A stretch of DNA of 64,000 nucleotides from an uncultured Caulobacter sp. (lineage in GTDB: Bacteria; Pseudomonadota; Alphaproteobacteria; Caulobacterales; Caulobacteraceae), in assembly GCA_937925635.1 (NCBI GenBank), contig CALALX010000028.1, positions 1 through 64,000 on the forward strand. The letters run 5' to 3'. Under the pieces are notes generated by a model, which was not told the DNA's origin, searched no databases, and was given only the letters and a program-made list of their open reading frames with translations. Shown here piece after piece: positions 7,908 through 15,811 of the stretch; positions within the stretch are counted from its first letter, which is position 1; each line of letters starts with the position of its first letter. Position numbers and translations under genes: made by a program.

Positions 7908-8381
7908 TCAGCCGGCCCGGACCCAGTCGCCTGACTTGCCGCCGGTCTTCGATTCGAGCCGTACGGCGTCGATGACCATGCCTTTGTCGGCTGCCTTGAG
8001 CATGTCGTAGACCGTCAGGCAGGCGACCGAGACGGCTGTCAGGGCCTCCATCTCCACGCCGGTCGGGCCGGAGGTCTTGACGCGCGCCGTGACCGACAGG
8101 CCCTCGGGGTGCCGCTCCACCGCCACCTCGACCTTCGACAGGGCGAGCGGGTGGCAGAGCGGGATGAGACTGGAGGTCTGTTTGGCGGCCATGACGCCGG
8201 CGATCTCGGCGGTCGCCCGCACGTCGCCCTTCTTGGCGTCGCCCGAGAGGGCCAGGTCCCGGGTCGCCGCGTCCATCCGCACCAGGCCGCTCGCCACCGC
8301 TTCGCGGACCGTGTCCGCCTTGCCGGTGACGTCGACCATCCGCGCCCGGCCCTGGTCGTCGATGTGGGTGAGCCGGCTCAC
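7908..8381 (-). CDS. moaC: cyclic pyranopterin monophosphate synthase MoaC
   Basis: MoaC works with MoaA in the first step of molybdenum cofactor synthesis, turning the 3',8-cyclo-GTP intermediate into cyclic pyranopterin monophosphate. The 157 residues fit the family. Conserved blocks are MVDVTGKADTVREAVA, the KKGDVRATAEIAG segment, LIPLCHPL and the GVEMEALTAVSVACLTVYDM helix. The start is a GTG that overlaps the moaB stop (GTGA). It is the last gene of the moaA-D-E-B-C operon. Confidence 0.95.
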   Translation of the reverse strand: MSRLTHIDDQGRARMVDVTGKADTVREAVASGLVRMDAATRDLALSGDAKKGDVRATAEIAGVMAAKQTSSLIPLCHPLALSKVEVAVERHPEGLSVTARVKTSGPTGVEMEALTAVSVACLTVYDMLKAADKGMVIDAVRLESKTGGKSGDWVRAG

Positions 8382-8923
8382 CGCTCCAGCAGCCTTGGCA
8401 TCAGTTCGACCATGTTGCAGGGCCGGTGACGGCTGTCGAGCTGGGCGGCGATGACCTTATCCCAGCCGTCCTTCACCGCCCCGTTGCTGCCGGGCAGGCA
8501 GAAGACGAACACGCCCTTGACGATGCCGGCCAGGGCGCGCGACTGCAGCGTCGACAGGCCCACGGACTGGTAGCTGACCAGGTGGAAGATCACGGAAAAG
8601 CCGTCGATCTCCTTGTCGAGCAGCGGCCGCACCGCCTCCGGCGTCACGTCGCGCCCGGTCAGGCCGGTGCCGCCGGTGGTGACGATGGCGTCGACCGTGC
8701 CGGACGCGACCCAGGCATTGATCTGCAGGCGAATGGCGTCGACGTCGTCGGGGACCAGCCTCTTCTCGGCCAGGTCATGGCCGGCGGCCCTAACCCGCTC
8801 GGCCAGCAGATGGCCGGAGGTGTCGCTCTCCTCGTCGCGGGTGTCCGACACGGTCAGCACCGCCACGCGGACGGGCTTCACCGTCAGAGTCTCGTCGATC
8901 TTGCCGCCGATGGTGATGCTCAT
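8378..8923 (-). CDS. moaB: molybdenum cofactor biosynthesis protein MoaB
   Basis: MoaB/Mog-type adenylyltransferases activate molybdopterin before metal insertion. This 181-residue protein shows the MoCF-binding fold: VLTVSDTRDEESDTSG near residue 25, IVTTGGTGLTGRDVTPEA in the middle and VFCLPGSNGAVKDGWDKVI near the end. It overlaps moaE by ATGA and moaC by GTGA. No mogA or moeA is visible in the window, so the later insertion step is presumably encoded elsewhere. Confidence 0.92.
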   Translation of the reverse strand: MSITIGGKIDETLTVKPVRVAVLTVSDTRDEESDTSGHLLAERVRAAGHDLAEKRLVPDDVDAIRLQINAWVASGTVDAIVTTGGTGLTGRDVTPEAVRPLLDKEIDGFSVIFHLVSYQSVGLSTLQSRALAGIVKGVFVFCLPGSNGAVKDGWDKVIAAQLDSRHRPCNMVELMPRLLER

Positions 8924-9369
8924 GGTGTCTCCCAGCGTTCGACGTCGGTCCTATCGCGGTCGGTGGGTTCGATCCAGCGGACGCCGTCCGGACCGTGCGA
9001 CTTCTTCCAGAAGGGCGCGCGGCTCTTGAGGTAGTCCATCAGGTAGTCGCAGGCCTCGAAGGCTTCGCGGCGATGCCCGGCGGCCGTTGCCACGAACACG
9101 ATCGCCTCGCCCGGCGCGATCTTCCCGATGCGATGCACGACAAGCCAGTCCTGCAGGCCGAAGCGCTCGGCCGCGTCCCCCGCGATCCGCGCGATCTCGG
9201 CGTCGGTCAGTCCCGGGTAGGCCTCGAGCTCGAGAATGTCGGTCGCCCCTTCGTCGGCGCGGGCGAGGCCCGTGAAACTCGCCACCGCGCCGGTCTCGAG
9301 GCGGCCGTGGCAGAAGCGGCCCAGGAGGGCGCCGGGTTCGAAGGGCTCGACCTGAAGGACGACGGTCAC
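8920..9369 (-). CDS. moaE: molybdopterin synthase catalytic subunit MoaE
   Basis: MoaE is the large subunit of molybdopterin synthase; it takes sulfur from the MoaD thiocarboxylate and builds the dithiolene of molybdopterin. The 149 residues contain the conserved FTGLAR, LELEAYPGL, HRIGKIAPGEAIVFV, HRREAFEACDYLMDYLK and PFWKK blocks, including the active-site lysines of the last two. The start is GTG at 9369, four bases after the moaD stop. Confidence 0.95.
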   Translation of the reverse strand: MTVVLQVEPFEPGALLGRFCHGRLETGAVASFTGLARADEGATDILELEAYPGLTDAEIARIAGDAAERFGLQDWLVVHRIGKIAPGEAIVFVATAAGHRREAFEACDYLMDYLKSRAPFWKKSHGPDGVRWIEPTDRDRTDVERWETP

Positions 9370-9373
9370 GACC

Positions 9374-9610
9374 TCACCCCCCGCTCATCGGCGGCATGAA
9401 GGCCACTTCCGACGCGGCCGTCAGCGCTGCCTCCCCGCGCACGATGACCCGATCGACGGCCACCTGCACCCCTGGCCTGGCGAGCGCCTGGCCGAGATCC
9501 TCGTCCTTGCCCAGTTCCGCGCGCAGCGCCGCCAGGGTCTCGCCGGGGATGTCGGCCTCCCGCCAGCCGGCGACGTCAGCAAGCAGGCCGAAGAGAAGCA
9601 CCCGCGCCAT
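9374..9610 (-). CDS. moaD: molybdopterin synthase sulfur-carrier subunit MoaD
   Basis: MoaD is a ubiquitin-fold sulfur carrier whose C-terminal Gly-Gly is thiocarboxylated and docks into MoaE. This 78-residue protein begins MARVLLFGLLADVAGW and ends MPPMSGG, with the essential Gly-Gly intact. I start it at the ATG at 9608-9610, which leaves a one-base gap to the moaA stop; the longer frame upstream lies inside moaA. Confidence 0.92.
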   Translation of the reverse strand: MARVLLFGLLADVAGWREADIPGETLAALRAELGKDEDLGQALARPGVQVAVDRVIVRGEAALTAASEVAFMPPMSGG

Positions 9611-9611
9611 C

Positions 9612-10649
9612 TCAGCCGCCTGTCGTCGACATGTGGCGGCGCACGGCCGGGGCCTCGCCACGACCGATGTGGAAGTCGTGTCCTTTGGGCTTGGCGTCGA
9701 CGGCCCGCCGGATGGCGTCGATCAAGTCGGCGTCGCTGGCTCCCGACCGCAGCACGGCGCGCAGGTCGCTGGCGTCCTCCTGGCCCAGGCAGCTGTGCAA
9801 GGTCCCGGTGCAGGTCAACCGCACGCGATTGCAGGCCTCGCAGAAATTGTGGCTGAGCGGCGTGATGAAGCCCAGCCGCCCGCCGGTCTCCTCGACCCGC
9901 ACATAGCGCGCCGGCCCGCCCGTGTTCAGGGGCAGGTCGGTCAAGGTCCAGTAGCTGGCCAGCTCGCGGCGCAGCTGTTCCAGCGACAGGAACTGGTCGG
10001 TGCGGTCGGCCTCGACCTCGCCCAGCGGCATGGTCTCGATCAGCGTCATGTCCATGCCCAGGTCATGCGCCCACTGGATAAGGCCCGGAATCTCAGCGGC
10101 GTTGTCGTCGCGCAGGGCGACGGCGTTGATCTTGACGGCGATGCCGGCCGCCAGGGCCGCCTCGATGCCCGCCAGCACCTTCGGCAGCTGGCCGCCGCGC
10201 GTCAGGGTGCGGAACAGCTCCGGCTTCCGGGTATCGAGCGAGACGTTGATCCGCCTCACGCCCAGCCGCGCCAGATCGTCCGCGAACTCGGCCAGCCGCG
10301 TGCCATTGGTGGTCAGGGTCAGCTCGTCCAGCGCCCCGGACTCCAGGTGCCGCGACAGGCCTTCGACCAGGCTCAGGAAGCCCTTGCGCACCAACGGCTC
10401 GCCCCCCGTCAGACGCAGCTTGCGCACGCCCAGACCGACGAAGGCGGTCGCGATACGGTCCAGCTCCTCAAGCGTCAGGACCTCCGCCTTGGGCAGAAAG
10501 GTCATGTGCTCCGCCATGCAGTAGGCGCAGCGCAGGTCGCAGCGATCGGTCACGGAGACCCGCAGGTAGGTCACGGCGCGGCCGAAGCCGTCGACCAGCG
10601 AAGGCCGGGCGGCTGGCGTCGGCGCCGGACTGGAGTCATACGGGGTCAT
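9612..10649 (-). CDS. moaA: GTP 3',8-cyclase MoaA
   Basis: A radical-SAM enzyme that converts GTP to 3',8-cyclo-GTP, the first committed step to molybdenum cofactor. In the 345 residues the SAM cluster motif CDLRCAYC gives Cys37, Cys41 and Cys44, followed by the TGGEPL motif. The C-terminal [4Fe-4S] cluster that binds GTP is marked by CEACNRVRLTCTGTLHSCLG. The C-terminus carries the GG found in MoaA proteins (STTGG). It heads the moa operon and is divergent from the mocA-like gene across only 29 bases, so both promoters must overlap or lie within coding sequence. Confidence 0.96.
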   Translation of the reverse strand: MTPYDSSPAPTPAARPSLVDGFGRAVTYLRVSVTDRCDLRCAYCMAEHMTFLPKAEVLTLEELDRIATAFVGLGVRKLRLTGGEPLVRKGFLSLVEGLSRHLESGALDELTLTTNGTRLAEFADDLARLGVRRINVSLDTRKPELFRTLTRGGQLPKVLAGIEAALAAGIAVKINAVALRDDNAAEIPGLIQWAHDLGMDMTLIETMPLGEVEADRTDQFLSLEQLRRELASYWTLTDLPLNTGGPARYVRVEETGGRLGFITPLSHNFCEACNRVRLTCTGTLHSCLGQEDASDLRAVLRSGASDADLIDAIRRAVDAKPKGHDFHIGRGEAPAVRRHMSTTGG

Positions 10650-10678
10650 CTGACGACCAAGATAGGCCGGGGGGCGAG

Positions 10679-11275
10679 ATGGCGACAGGGGGAGATGCGC
10701 TCGACGCCGTCGTATTGGCGGCAGGGGCCGGAAAGCGCTTCGGCGGCGGCAAGCTGACAGCCCCGTGGGCCGACGGACTTTTGCTGGACGCCAGCCTCGC
10801 CGCCGCCTTCGCCTCGCCCGCCCGTACGGTCAGCGTCGTCTGGGGGGCGGACGGCCGGGTGCTGGAAGCCGCGAGCCGATTCGCCAGCCGCACCAGCCAG
10901 GCCCCGCGTTTGCGCATGGTCCACGCCCGCGACCACGCCGAAGGCATGGCCGCATCGCTCCGCGCTGGCGTCGAGGGGCTGCCGCGCGACTGCGCCGGCC
11001 TGTTCGTGTTCCTGGGCGACATGCCGCGGGTGCCCCATGACGTCGCGACCCGGCTCGCGGACAGGCTGCGCGACGGCGCCTGGGCGGCGGCGCCGATTCA
11101 CGGCGAGCGGCGCGGGCATCCGGTGCTGTTCGGCGCGAAGCTGCTGCCGGCGCTCAAGGCCCAGACCGGCGACCGGGGCGCCGGCAAACTGCTCGACGCC
11201 CTGGGCGAGGATCTGGCGCTGGTCCCGGTCGACGACCCAGGCGTGCTGTTCGACGTGGACGAGCCTCAGGGCTGA
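10679..11275 (+). CDS. mocA: MocA-like molybdopterin nucleotidyltransferase
   Basis: A 198-residue nucleotidyltransferase of the MobA/MocA class. MocA attaches CMP to molybdenum cofactor to give the dinucleotide form used by the xanthine-dehydrogenase family. It has VVLAAGAGKRFGGGKL near the N-terminus, FVFLGDMPRV in the middle and RGHPVLFGAKLLPAL with GDRGAGKLL after it. The neighbouring IorAB hydroxylase, whose family usually carries the CMP form, favours MocA over MobA; this choice is inference. It is followed by a dispersed repeat. Confidence 0.85.
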   Translation: MATGGDALDAVVLAAGAGKRFGGGKLTAPWADGLLLDASLAAAFASPARTVSVVWGADGRVLEAASRFASRTSQAPRLRMVHARDHAEGMAASLRAGVEGLPRDCAGLFVFLGDMPRVPHDVATRLADRLRDGAWAAAPIHGERRGHPVLFGAKLLPALKAQTGDRGAGKLLDALGEDLALVPVDDPGVLFDVDEPQG

Positions 11276-11290
11276 GGTTGAAGGCGCCGT

Positions 11291-11384
11291 GCGTCCTTCG
11301 ACACGCCGCTGCGCGGCTGCTCAGGATGACGTTTTCGGGATACGTCATGGTGAGCAGGCCCGAAGGGCCGTGTCGAACCACGCA
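11291..11384. repeat. dispersed inverted-repeat element (copy 1 of 2)
   Basis: The left arm is 11295-11330 and the imperfect inverted right arm is 11344-11383. The left arm matches 49401-49436 at 35 of 36 bases. It fills the gap between the convergent mocA-like and iorB genes and has no coding potential; its hairpin may also stop transcription from both sides. Confidence 0.8.
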
Positions 11385-11388
11385 AGGC

Positions 11389-13560
11389 CTAAGCCGAAGC
11401 CCGCACGATCGGCAGCCGCGTCACGGCCGGCCGGCCCGCCGCCAGCATGGCGTTGGCCAGGGCGGCGGTGATCACCGGCGTGCCCGGCTCGCCCACGCCG
11501 CTCGGCGGATTGCCCGACGGCAGGATGTGAGTCTCGACCGTCGGCGCCTCGTTGATGCGCAGCACGCGGTAGCTGTCGAAGTTGGTCTGCTCGACCGCCC
11601 CGTCCTTCAGCGTAACCTCGCCATAGAGGCCGGCTGATAGGCCATAGCAGGTGCCCCCCTCCATCTGGGCGGCGATCTGATTGGGCGAGATGGCCGTGCC
11701 GCAGTCGATGGCGGTGACCACGCGGTTGACCTTCGGCTCGCCGCCCTCGGGCAGGCTGACGTCCGCGACCTGGGCCACGACCGAGCCGAACGACTCGTGC
11801 ACGGCCACGCCCCGGAACTGGCCGGCGGGCACGGGCCCAGCCTTCGACATGGCCAGGTCCAGCACCGCCAGGTGACGTTTCGCGCCCACCTTGGCGTAGA
11901 GCGTCCTGCGGTATTCGACCGGATCCTTGCCGGCCCGGCGGGCCAGCTGGTCGATCGTGTGCTCCATGACATGTGCCGTATGAGTCGCCCCCACCGAGCG
12001 CCACCAGAGCACGGGCACGCCGACGTCCGGCAGCGCCAGCTGGGCGTCCACGATCGGGGTGGCCTTCAGATAGGGCGAGCCGAGCGCGCCCTCGACCGCC
12101 GTCTCGTCCAGCTTCGGCGTGCCGGTGGGAGAGCCCTTCATGATCGACTGGGTGACGATGCGGTGGCTCCAGGTCGCCGGATAGCCGTCCTTGTCGACCG
12201 TGATCTTCACGCGATGGTGGACGATGGGCCGGAAGTAGCCGGCGCGCTGGTCGTCCTCGCGGGTCCAGACCAGCTTCACCGGCGTACCCTTGCCCACCTT
12301 CTTGGCGATGTGCACGCACTCGGCCACGTAGTCGGACTGGAAGTTGGCGCGCCGGCCGAACGAGCCGCCCGCGAACAGCGTCTCGATCTTGATCGCCCCC
12401 GGCAGGTTGCCGACGATCTTGGCCGTGTTCAGCTGATCGACAGTCGGCACCTGCGAGCCGAACGACAGGCTGGCGCTGTTGCCCTTCACCCGGGCCACGC
12501 AGTTCATCGGCTCCATCGCCGCATGGGCGAGGTAGGGGAAGTCGTAGGTCGCCTCGAACGCCTCGCCGGTCGCGCTGGCGATATCGCCCTTGGAGTCGAA
12601 CGGCGTCCACTTCAGGTCGGACGGACCCTTTCCGGCGGCGATCTCCCTGTACTGCGCCATGATCTGGTCGGACGACCGGGTCTCGGCCTTGGAGTCATCC
12701 CACTCGACCTTCAGGGCGTCTCGGCCCTTGCTGGCGGCCCAACTGTTGCGGGCGACCACGGCGACGCCTGTCGGGATCTCGTGAACCGCGACCACGTCCT
12801 TCACCTTGAGGGCGGCGGAGTCGTCGAAGCTCTTCACCTTCGACCCGAACTTCGGCCCATGGGCGACCATGGCGACCAGCAGTCCCTTCTCCTTGACGTC
12901 CTGGGTGTACAGGGCCGTGCCGTCGACCTTGGCCTGGCTGTCCTTGCGGCGCACGCGGTCGGTGCCGATCAATGTGAAGGTCTTGGGATCCTTCAACACC
13001 GGATCCTGGGGCGGCTTTACCCTGGCGGCGTCGGGCAGAAGTTCGGCGAAGGTCGCGGACTGGTCGCCGCCCGTTACGACGCTGTCCTTGACCGAGATCT
13101 TGTCGACCGGGACCGCCCACTTCTTCGAGGCGGCCTGGACGAACATCGCGCGCGCCGCGGCGCCCGCCTTGCGCAGCTGCGGCCAGCTGTTGGCGATGGC
13201 GGTGCTGCCGCCCGTACCCTGCACGCCCATGCCGAGGTTGGCATAGACCTTGGCGATGGCCGGCGCCTGTTCGACCCGCACGCGGTTCCAGTCGGCGTCC
13301 ATTTCCTCGGCCACGATGGCGGCCAGGCCGGCGTGGTTCCCCTGGCCGAACTCGATGTGCTTGGAGACGACCGTCACCTGGCCGTCGTCGGCGATCTTGA
13401 TGAAGGGGCCGAACGCCCCGAATTCGGCGTCGGCGCCGAGGCTGAGGACATCCCCCATCGAGCAGCCGACGAGCAGGCTGCTGCCGGCGACGACGGCGCC
13501 GACGACGAGCAGGTCGCGGCGGGACGGATCGGCGCTTTCGATCTTGCTGTGCGCGTTCAT
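11389..13560 (-). CDS. iorB: IorB-type molybdopterin-binding large subunit of a molybdenum hydroxylase
   Basis: This 723-residue protein is the large subunit of an isoquinoline-1-oxidoreductase-type enzyme, related to aldehyde oxidases and xanthine dehydrogenase, which hydroxylates aldehydes or N-heterocycles with water as oxygen donor. The N-terminus carries a twin-arginine signal (SRRDLLVVGA, residues 13-22) ending at VGC33, which could also be a lipobox, so export by Tat is likely. Family blocks include GQGNHAGLAAIVAEEMD, FGRRANFQSDYVAE and VGEPGTPVITAALANA near the C-terminus. The 2Fe-2S partner gene lies directly upstream (10 bases). The substrate is unknown. Confidence 0.9.
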   Translation of the reverse strand: MNAHSKIESADPSRRDLLVVGAVVAGSSLLVGCSMGDVLSLGADAEFGAFGPFIKIADDGQVTVVSKHIEFGQGNHAGLAAIVAEEMDADWNRVRVEQAPAIAKVYANLGMGVQGTGGSTAIANSWPQLRKAGAAARAMFVQAASKKWAVPVDKISVKDSVVTGGDQSATFAELLPDAARVKPPQDPVLKDPKTFTLIGTDRVRRKDSQAKVDGTALYTQDVKEKGLLVAMVAHGPKFGSKVKSFDDSAALKVKDVVAVHEIPTGVAVVARNSWAASKGRDALKVEWDDSKAETRSSDQIMAQYREIAAGKGPSDLKWTPFDSKGDIASATGEAFEATYDFPYLAHAAMEPMNCVARVKGNSASLSFGSQVPTVDQLNTAKIVGNLPGAIKIETLFAGGSFGRRANFQSDYVAECVHIAKKVGKGTPVKLVWTREDDQRAGYFRPIVHHRVKITVDKDGYPATWSHRIVTQSIMKGSPTGTPKLDETAVEGALGSPYLKATPIVDAQLALPDVGVPVLWWRSVGATHTAHVMEHTIDQLARRAGKDPVEYRRTLYAKVGAKRHLAVLDLAMSKAGPVPAGQFRGVAVHESFGSVVAQVADVSLPEGGEPKVNRVVTAIDCGTAISPNQIAAQMEGGTCYGLSAGLYGEVTLKDGAVEQTNFDSYRVLRINEAPTVETHILPSGNPPSGVGEPGTPVITAALANAMLAAGRPAVTRLPIVRASA

Positions 13561-13570
13561 GGTCGTGTCC

Positions 13571-14041
13571 CTAGGCGGTGGTCGGCAGGGCGGCGGCGAT
13601 GCCGGCCGCGTCCTTGATGGCCGCCCGAATGCGCTGATAGGCGCCGCACCGGCAGATGTTTCCGGCCATGGCCGCGTCGATGTCGGCGTCGGTTGGCGCG
13701 GACTTCTCGGCCAGCAGCGCGACGGCGCTCATGATCTGGCCCGACTGGCAGTAGCCGCACTGCGGCACATCCGCCTTCACCCAGGCCTGCTGCACCGGAT
13801 GGCGCCCGCCCAGCCCCTCGATGGTGGTGATCTTCATGCCCGCCACGGCGCCGACCGGCGTCGAGCAGGATCGCGCCGGCTGGCCATCGACATGGACCGT
13901 GCAAGCGCCGCACTGAGCGATGCCGCAGCCGTACTTCGTGCCGGTCAGGCCCAGTTCGTCCCGGATAACCCAGAGGAGCGGCGTGTCCTCGGCGGCGGTC
14001 ACATTGACCGTCTTGCCGTTCAGTTCGATCGCGATAGCCAT
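13571..14041 (-). CDS. iorA: IorA-type (2Fe-2S) small subunit of a molybdenum hydroxylase
   Basis: A 156-residue electron-transfer subunit with two [2Fe-2S] clusters. The plant-ferredoxin-like cluster uses Cys39, Cys44, Cys47 and Cys59 (GCGIAQCGAC and SC); the second uses Cys95, Cys98, Cys130 and Cys132 (QCGYC and ICRCG). All eight are present. The start is the ATG at 14041 with AAGGGA upstream; an open frame continues upstream but is not homologous. It passes electrons from the molybdenum site of IorB, probably to a cytochrome, and a secreted cytochrome c is encoded divergently next door. Confidence 0.95.
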   Translation of the reverse strand: MAIAIELNGKTVNVTAAEDTPLLWVIRDELGLTGTKYGCGIAQCGACTVHVDGQPARSCSTPVGAVAGMKITTIEGLGGRHPVQQAWVKADVPQCGYCQSGQIMSAVALLAEKSAPTDADIDAAMAGNICRCGAYQRIRAAIKDAAGIAAALPTTA

Positions 14042-14101
14042 TCGCGGCGTTCCCTTGTCCTGATGTCCGCGAAACGGCTGGTTCCGCGACCCCGCGCCCA
14101 T

Positions 14102-14116
14102 CTTAACGGCGTTAAG
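14102..14116. promoter_or_regulatory. perfect 15-bp palindrome between iorA and cytochrome c
   Basis: CTTAACGGCGTTAAG is a perfect palindrome around one central G, located in the 183-base divergent gap, about 61 bases upstream of iorA and 109 upstream of the cytochrome gene. The two TTAA halves are 5 bases apart, not the 7 expected for CtrA. It is a candidate operator for a regulator of both transcripts. Confidence 0.4.
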
Positions 14117-14224
14117 CCGGGGGCTGGCCAGCGAATTTTTCTGGGGCCACGACGGGCGCGGCGGCGTTTCCACCGAGCGGCAAGGCGGGCTAACCTCAAA
14201 CGCCTCAGCCGGGAGCCCAACCAG

Positions 14225-14578
14225 ATGCGCCTTCTCCTCGTCGCCGCCGTCGCCTTCGCCAGCCTCGCCGCCCCGGCGATGGCCGGGGATGGGGCGAGCC
14301 TCTACAATGCCCAGTGCAAATCCTGTCACACCGTCTCCGGCGCCAATTCGCCGGCCGGCCCGACCCTGAAGGGCGTGGTCGGCCGCAAGATCGCCGCAGC
14401 GCCGGGCTACAGCTTCTCCGCCGGCCTGGCGAAGAAGGGCGGAACCTGGACAGACGCCAATCTCGACGCCTACCTGGCCAACCCCTCGGGCTTCGCGCCG
14501 GGCACCAAGATGTTCAATCGCGTGGCGAACCCGCAGGCGCGCGCCGACATCATCGCCTATCTGAAGACCGTCAAGTAG
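14225..14578 (+). CDS. secreted class I cytochrome c
   Basis: A 117-residue periplasmic monoheme cytochrome c. A signal peptide (residues 1-20, ending APAMA) precedes the mature protein. The heme site is CKSCH (Cys31, Cys34, His35) and the distal Met96 lies in PGTKMF; WTDANLDAYLANPSGF and ADIIAYLK are the usual C-terminal helices, as in cytochrome c2-like proteins. It is divergent from iorAB and is a plausible electron acceptor for that periplasmic molybdoenzyme (inference from position). A small lipoprotein gene follows after 11 bases. Confidence 0.9.
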   Translation: MRLLLVAAVAFASLAAPAMAGDGASLYNAQCKSCHTVSGANSPAGPTLKGVVGRKIAAAPGYSFSAGLAKKGGTWTDANLDAYLANPSGFAPGTKMFNRVANPQARADIIAYLKTVK

Positions 14579-14589
14579 CGGAGCGCGCC

Positions 14590-14910
14590 ATGCGCCTGAT
14601 CCCGATCGCAACCCTCGCGCTCGCCGCGGCGACCCTGGCCGCCTGCGCCGGCGTCCAGGCGGCGCCCGGCGCCGACAGCGGACCGCTGACCTACCGCTGC
14701 GCGGGGGGCAAGCGCTTCACCGCCGCCTGGAACCAGCCCGGCGACCGCGTGAAGGTGACGGCCGGCGGCGTGACAAAGTCCCTGCCCGCCGCGACGTCCG
14801 CCTCGGGCGCGCGATACGCGGCCGGCGGCTACGAGATCTGGGGCAAGGGGGCGGGCGCCACCCTGTCCGGCTTCCCTGGCGGTCCCTACAACGCCTGCAC
14901 GACGGGCTGA
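14590..14910 (+). CDS. MliC-like lipoprotein (C-type lysozyme inhibitor family)
   Basis: A 106-residue putative lipoprotein: a hydrophobic leader with lipobox LAAC (Cys19), then a short domain with YRCAGGKRFTAAW, SGARYAAGGYEIWGKG and a closing Cys. This is the layout of MliC/PliC proteins, which block host C-type lysozymes by inserting a Ser-Gly-Lys/Arg-Tyr-type loop (here SGARY) into the lysozyme active site; the two Cys could form the conserved disulfide. It lies 11 bases after the cytochrome gene and 10 bases before the siroheme-synthase-like gene. Confidence 0.75.
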   Translation: MRLIPIATLALAAATLAACAGVQAAPGADSGPLTYRCAGGKRFTAAWNQPGDRVKVTAGGVTKSLPAATSASGARYAAGGYEIWGKGAGATLSGFPGGPYNACTTG

Positions 14911-14920
14911 CGGAGCGATC

Positions 14921-15811
14921 TTGGACGTCTTTCCCGCCTTTTTTCCCCTTGCCGGGCGCAAGGTCGTGGTCGCCGGAACCGGCGAGGCGGCGGAGGCGAA
15001 GGCGCGCCTGTTCGACGGCTCGCCCGCGACCCTGGTGCGCCTTGAGGGCCCCTCGGCCTTCCTGGCCGGCGCCTACAGCGGCGCGACCCTGGCCTTCATC
15101 GCCGGCGACGAGCTGTTCGTTCAGGCCGCCGCGGGGGCGGCGCGGGCGGCGCGGGCCCTGGTCAATGTCGTCGACCATCCAGCCCTGTCCGACTTCCATA
15201 CCCCGGCGGTGATCGACCGCGGCGAGGTGGTCGCGGCCGTCGGCACCACCGGCTCGGCCCCGCTGCTCGCCTCGCTGATCCGCAACGCCATCGAAGCCCG
15301 GGTGCCGGAGGGCGCGGGCAAGGTGGCGGCTCTGCTGCGTCGTCACCAGGAGGCGGTTCGCGCGGCCATCCCGGATCTGGCCCTGCGCCGCGCCTTCCTG
15401 CGCGACATGCTCGCCAGCCCCTCCGCCGACGCCGCCATGGCCGGCGACATGGAGACCGCCGACCGGCTGTTCCGCGAGGCGCTCGCCAGCGGCGGCGCGA
15501 CGCCGGGCCGCATTCGTTTCGTCGCCGGGCGCGGCCCCGCCGACCTGCTGACGCTGCGCGCCAGTCGTGCGCTGGCCGAGGCGGACCTGATCGTGATCCC
15601 GGCGGGCGTCGAGCCCGGCATCCTGGCCATGGCCCGGCGCGACGCCGGCCGTCTGACGCCCGCCGAGGCCTCGCCGGAGTCGCTGATCGCCCTGGCGAAG
15701 GCCGGGCGGCAGGTCGTCGTGCTGATCACGGGTCCGCTCGATCCGCGCGACCTCAAGGCGTTGGCCGAGGCGGGCGTCGGGGTCGAGGCGCTGCTCGCGG
15801 CGCCGTCGTGA
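14921..15811 (+). CDS. siroheme-synthase-like protein with a truncated methylase domain
   Basis: Residues 1-165 resemble the precorrin-2 dehydrogenase/ferrochelatase half of CysG: FPAFFPLAGRKVVVAGTGE (NAD-binding start), NVVDHPALSDFHTPAVIDRGEVVAAVGTTGSAP, then a helical dimerisation region. Residues 205-296 resemble only the first half of the uroporphyrinogen-III methylase domain (VAGRGPADLLTLRASRALAEAD, ILAMARRDA), with the GAGPGDP loop altered and the second half missing. So it probably oxidises and metallates precorrin-2 but does not methylate. The start is TTG at 14921, and the end overlaps modB by GTGA. Confidence 0.7.
   Translation: MDVFPAFFPLAGRKVVVAGTGEAAEAKARLFDGSPATLVRLEGPSAFLAGAYSGATLAFIAGDELFVQAAAGAARAARALVNVVDHPALSDFHTPAVIDRGEVVAAVGTTGSAPLLASLIRNAIEARVPEGAGKVAALLRRHQEAVRAAIPDLALRRAFLRDMLASPSADAAMAGDMETADRLFREALASGGATPGRIRFVAGRGPADLLTLRASRALAEADLIVIPAGVEPGILAMARRDAGRLTPAEASPESLIALAKAGRQVVVLITGPLDPRDLKALAEAGVGVEALLAAPS

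Noticed and set aside
14102..14116. CtrA site at the TTAACGGCGTTAA palindrome
   Set aside because: TTAA halves are 5 bases apart, not 7, so I list it only as a palindrome of unknown regulator.
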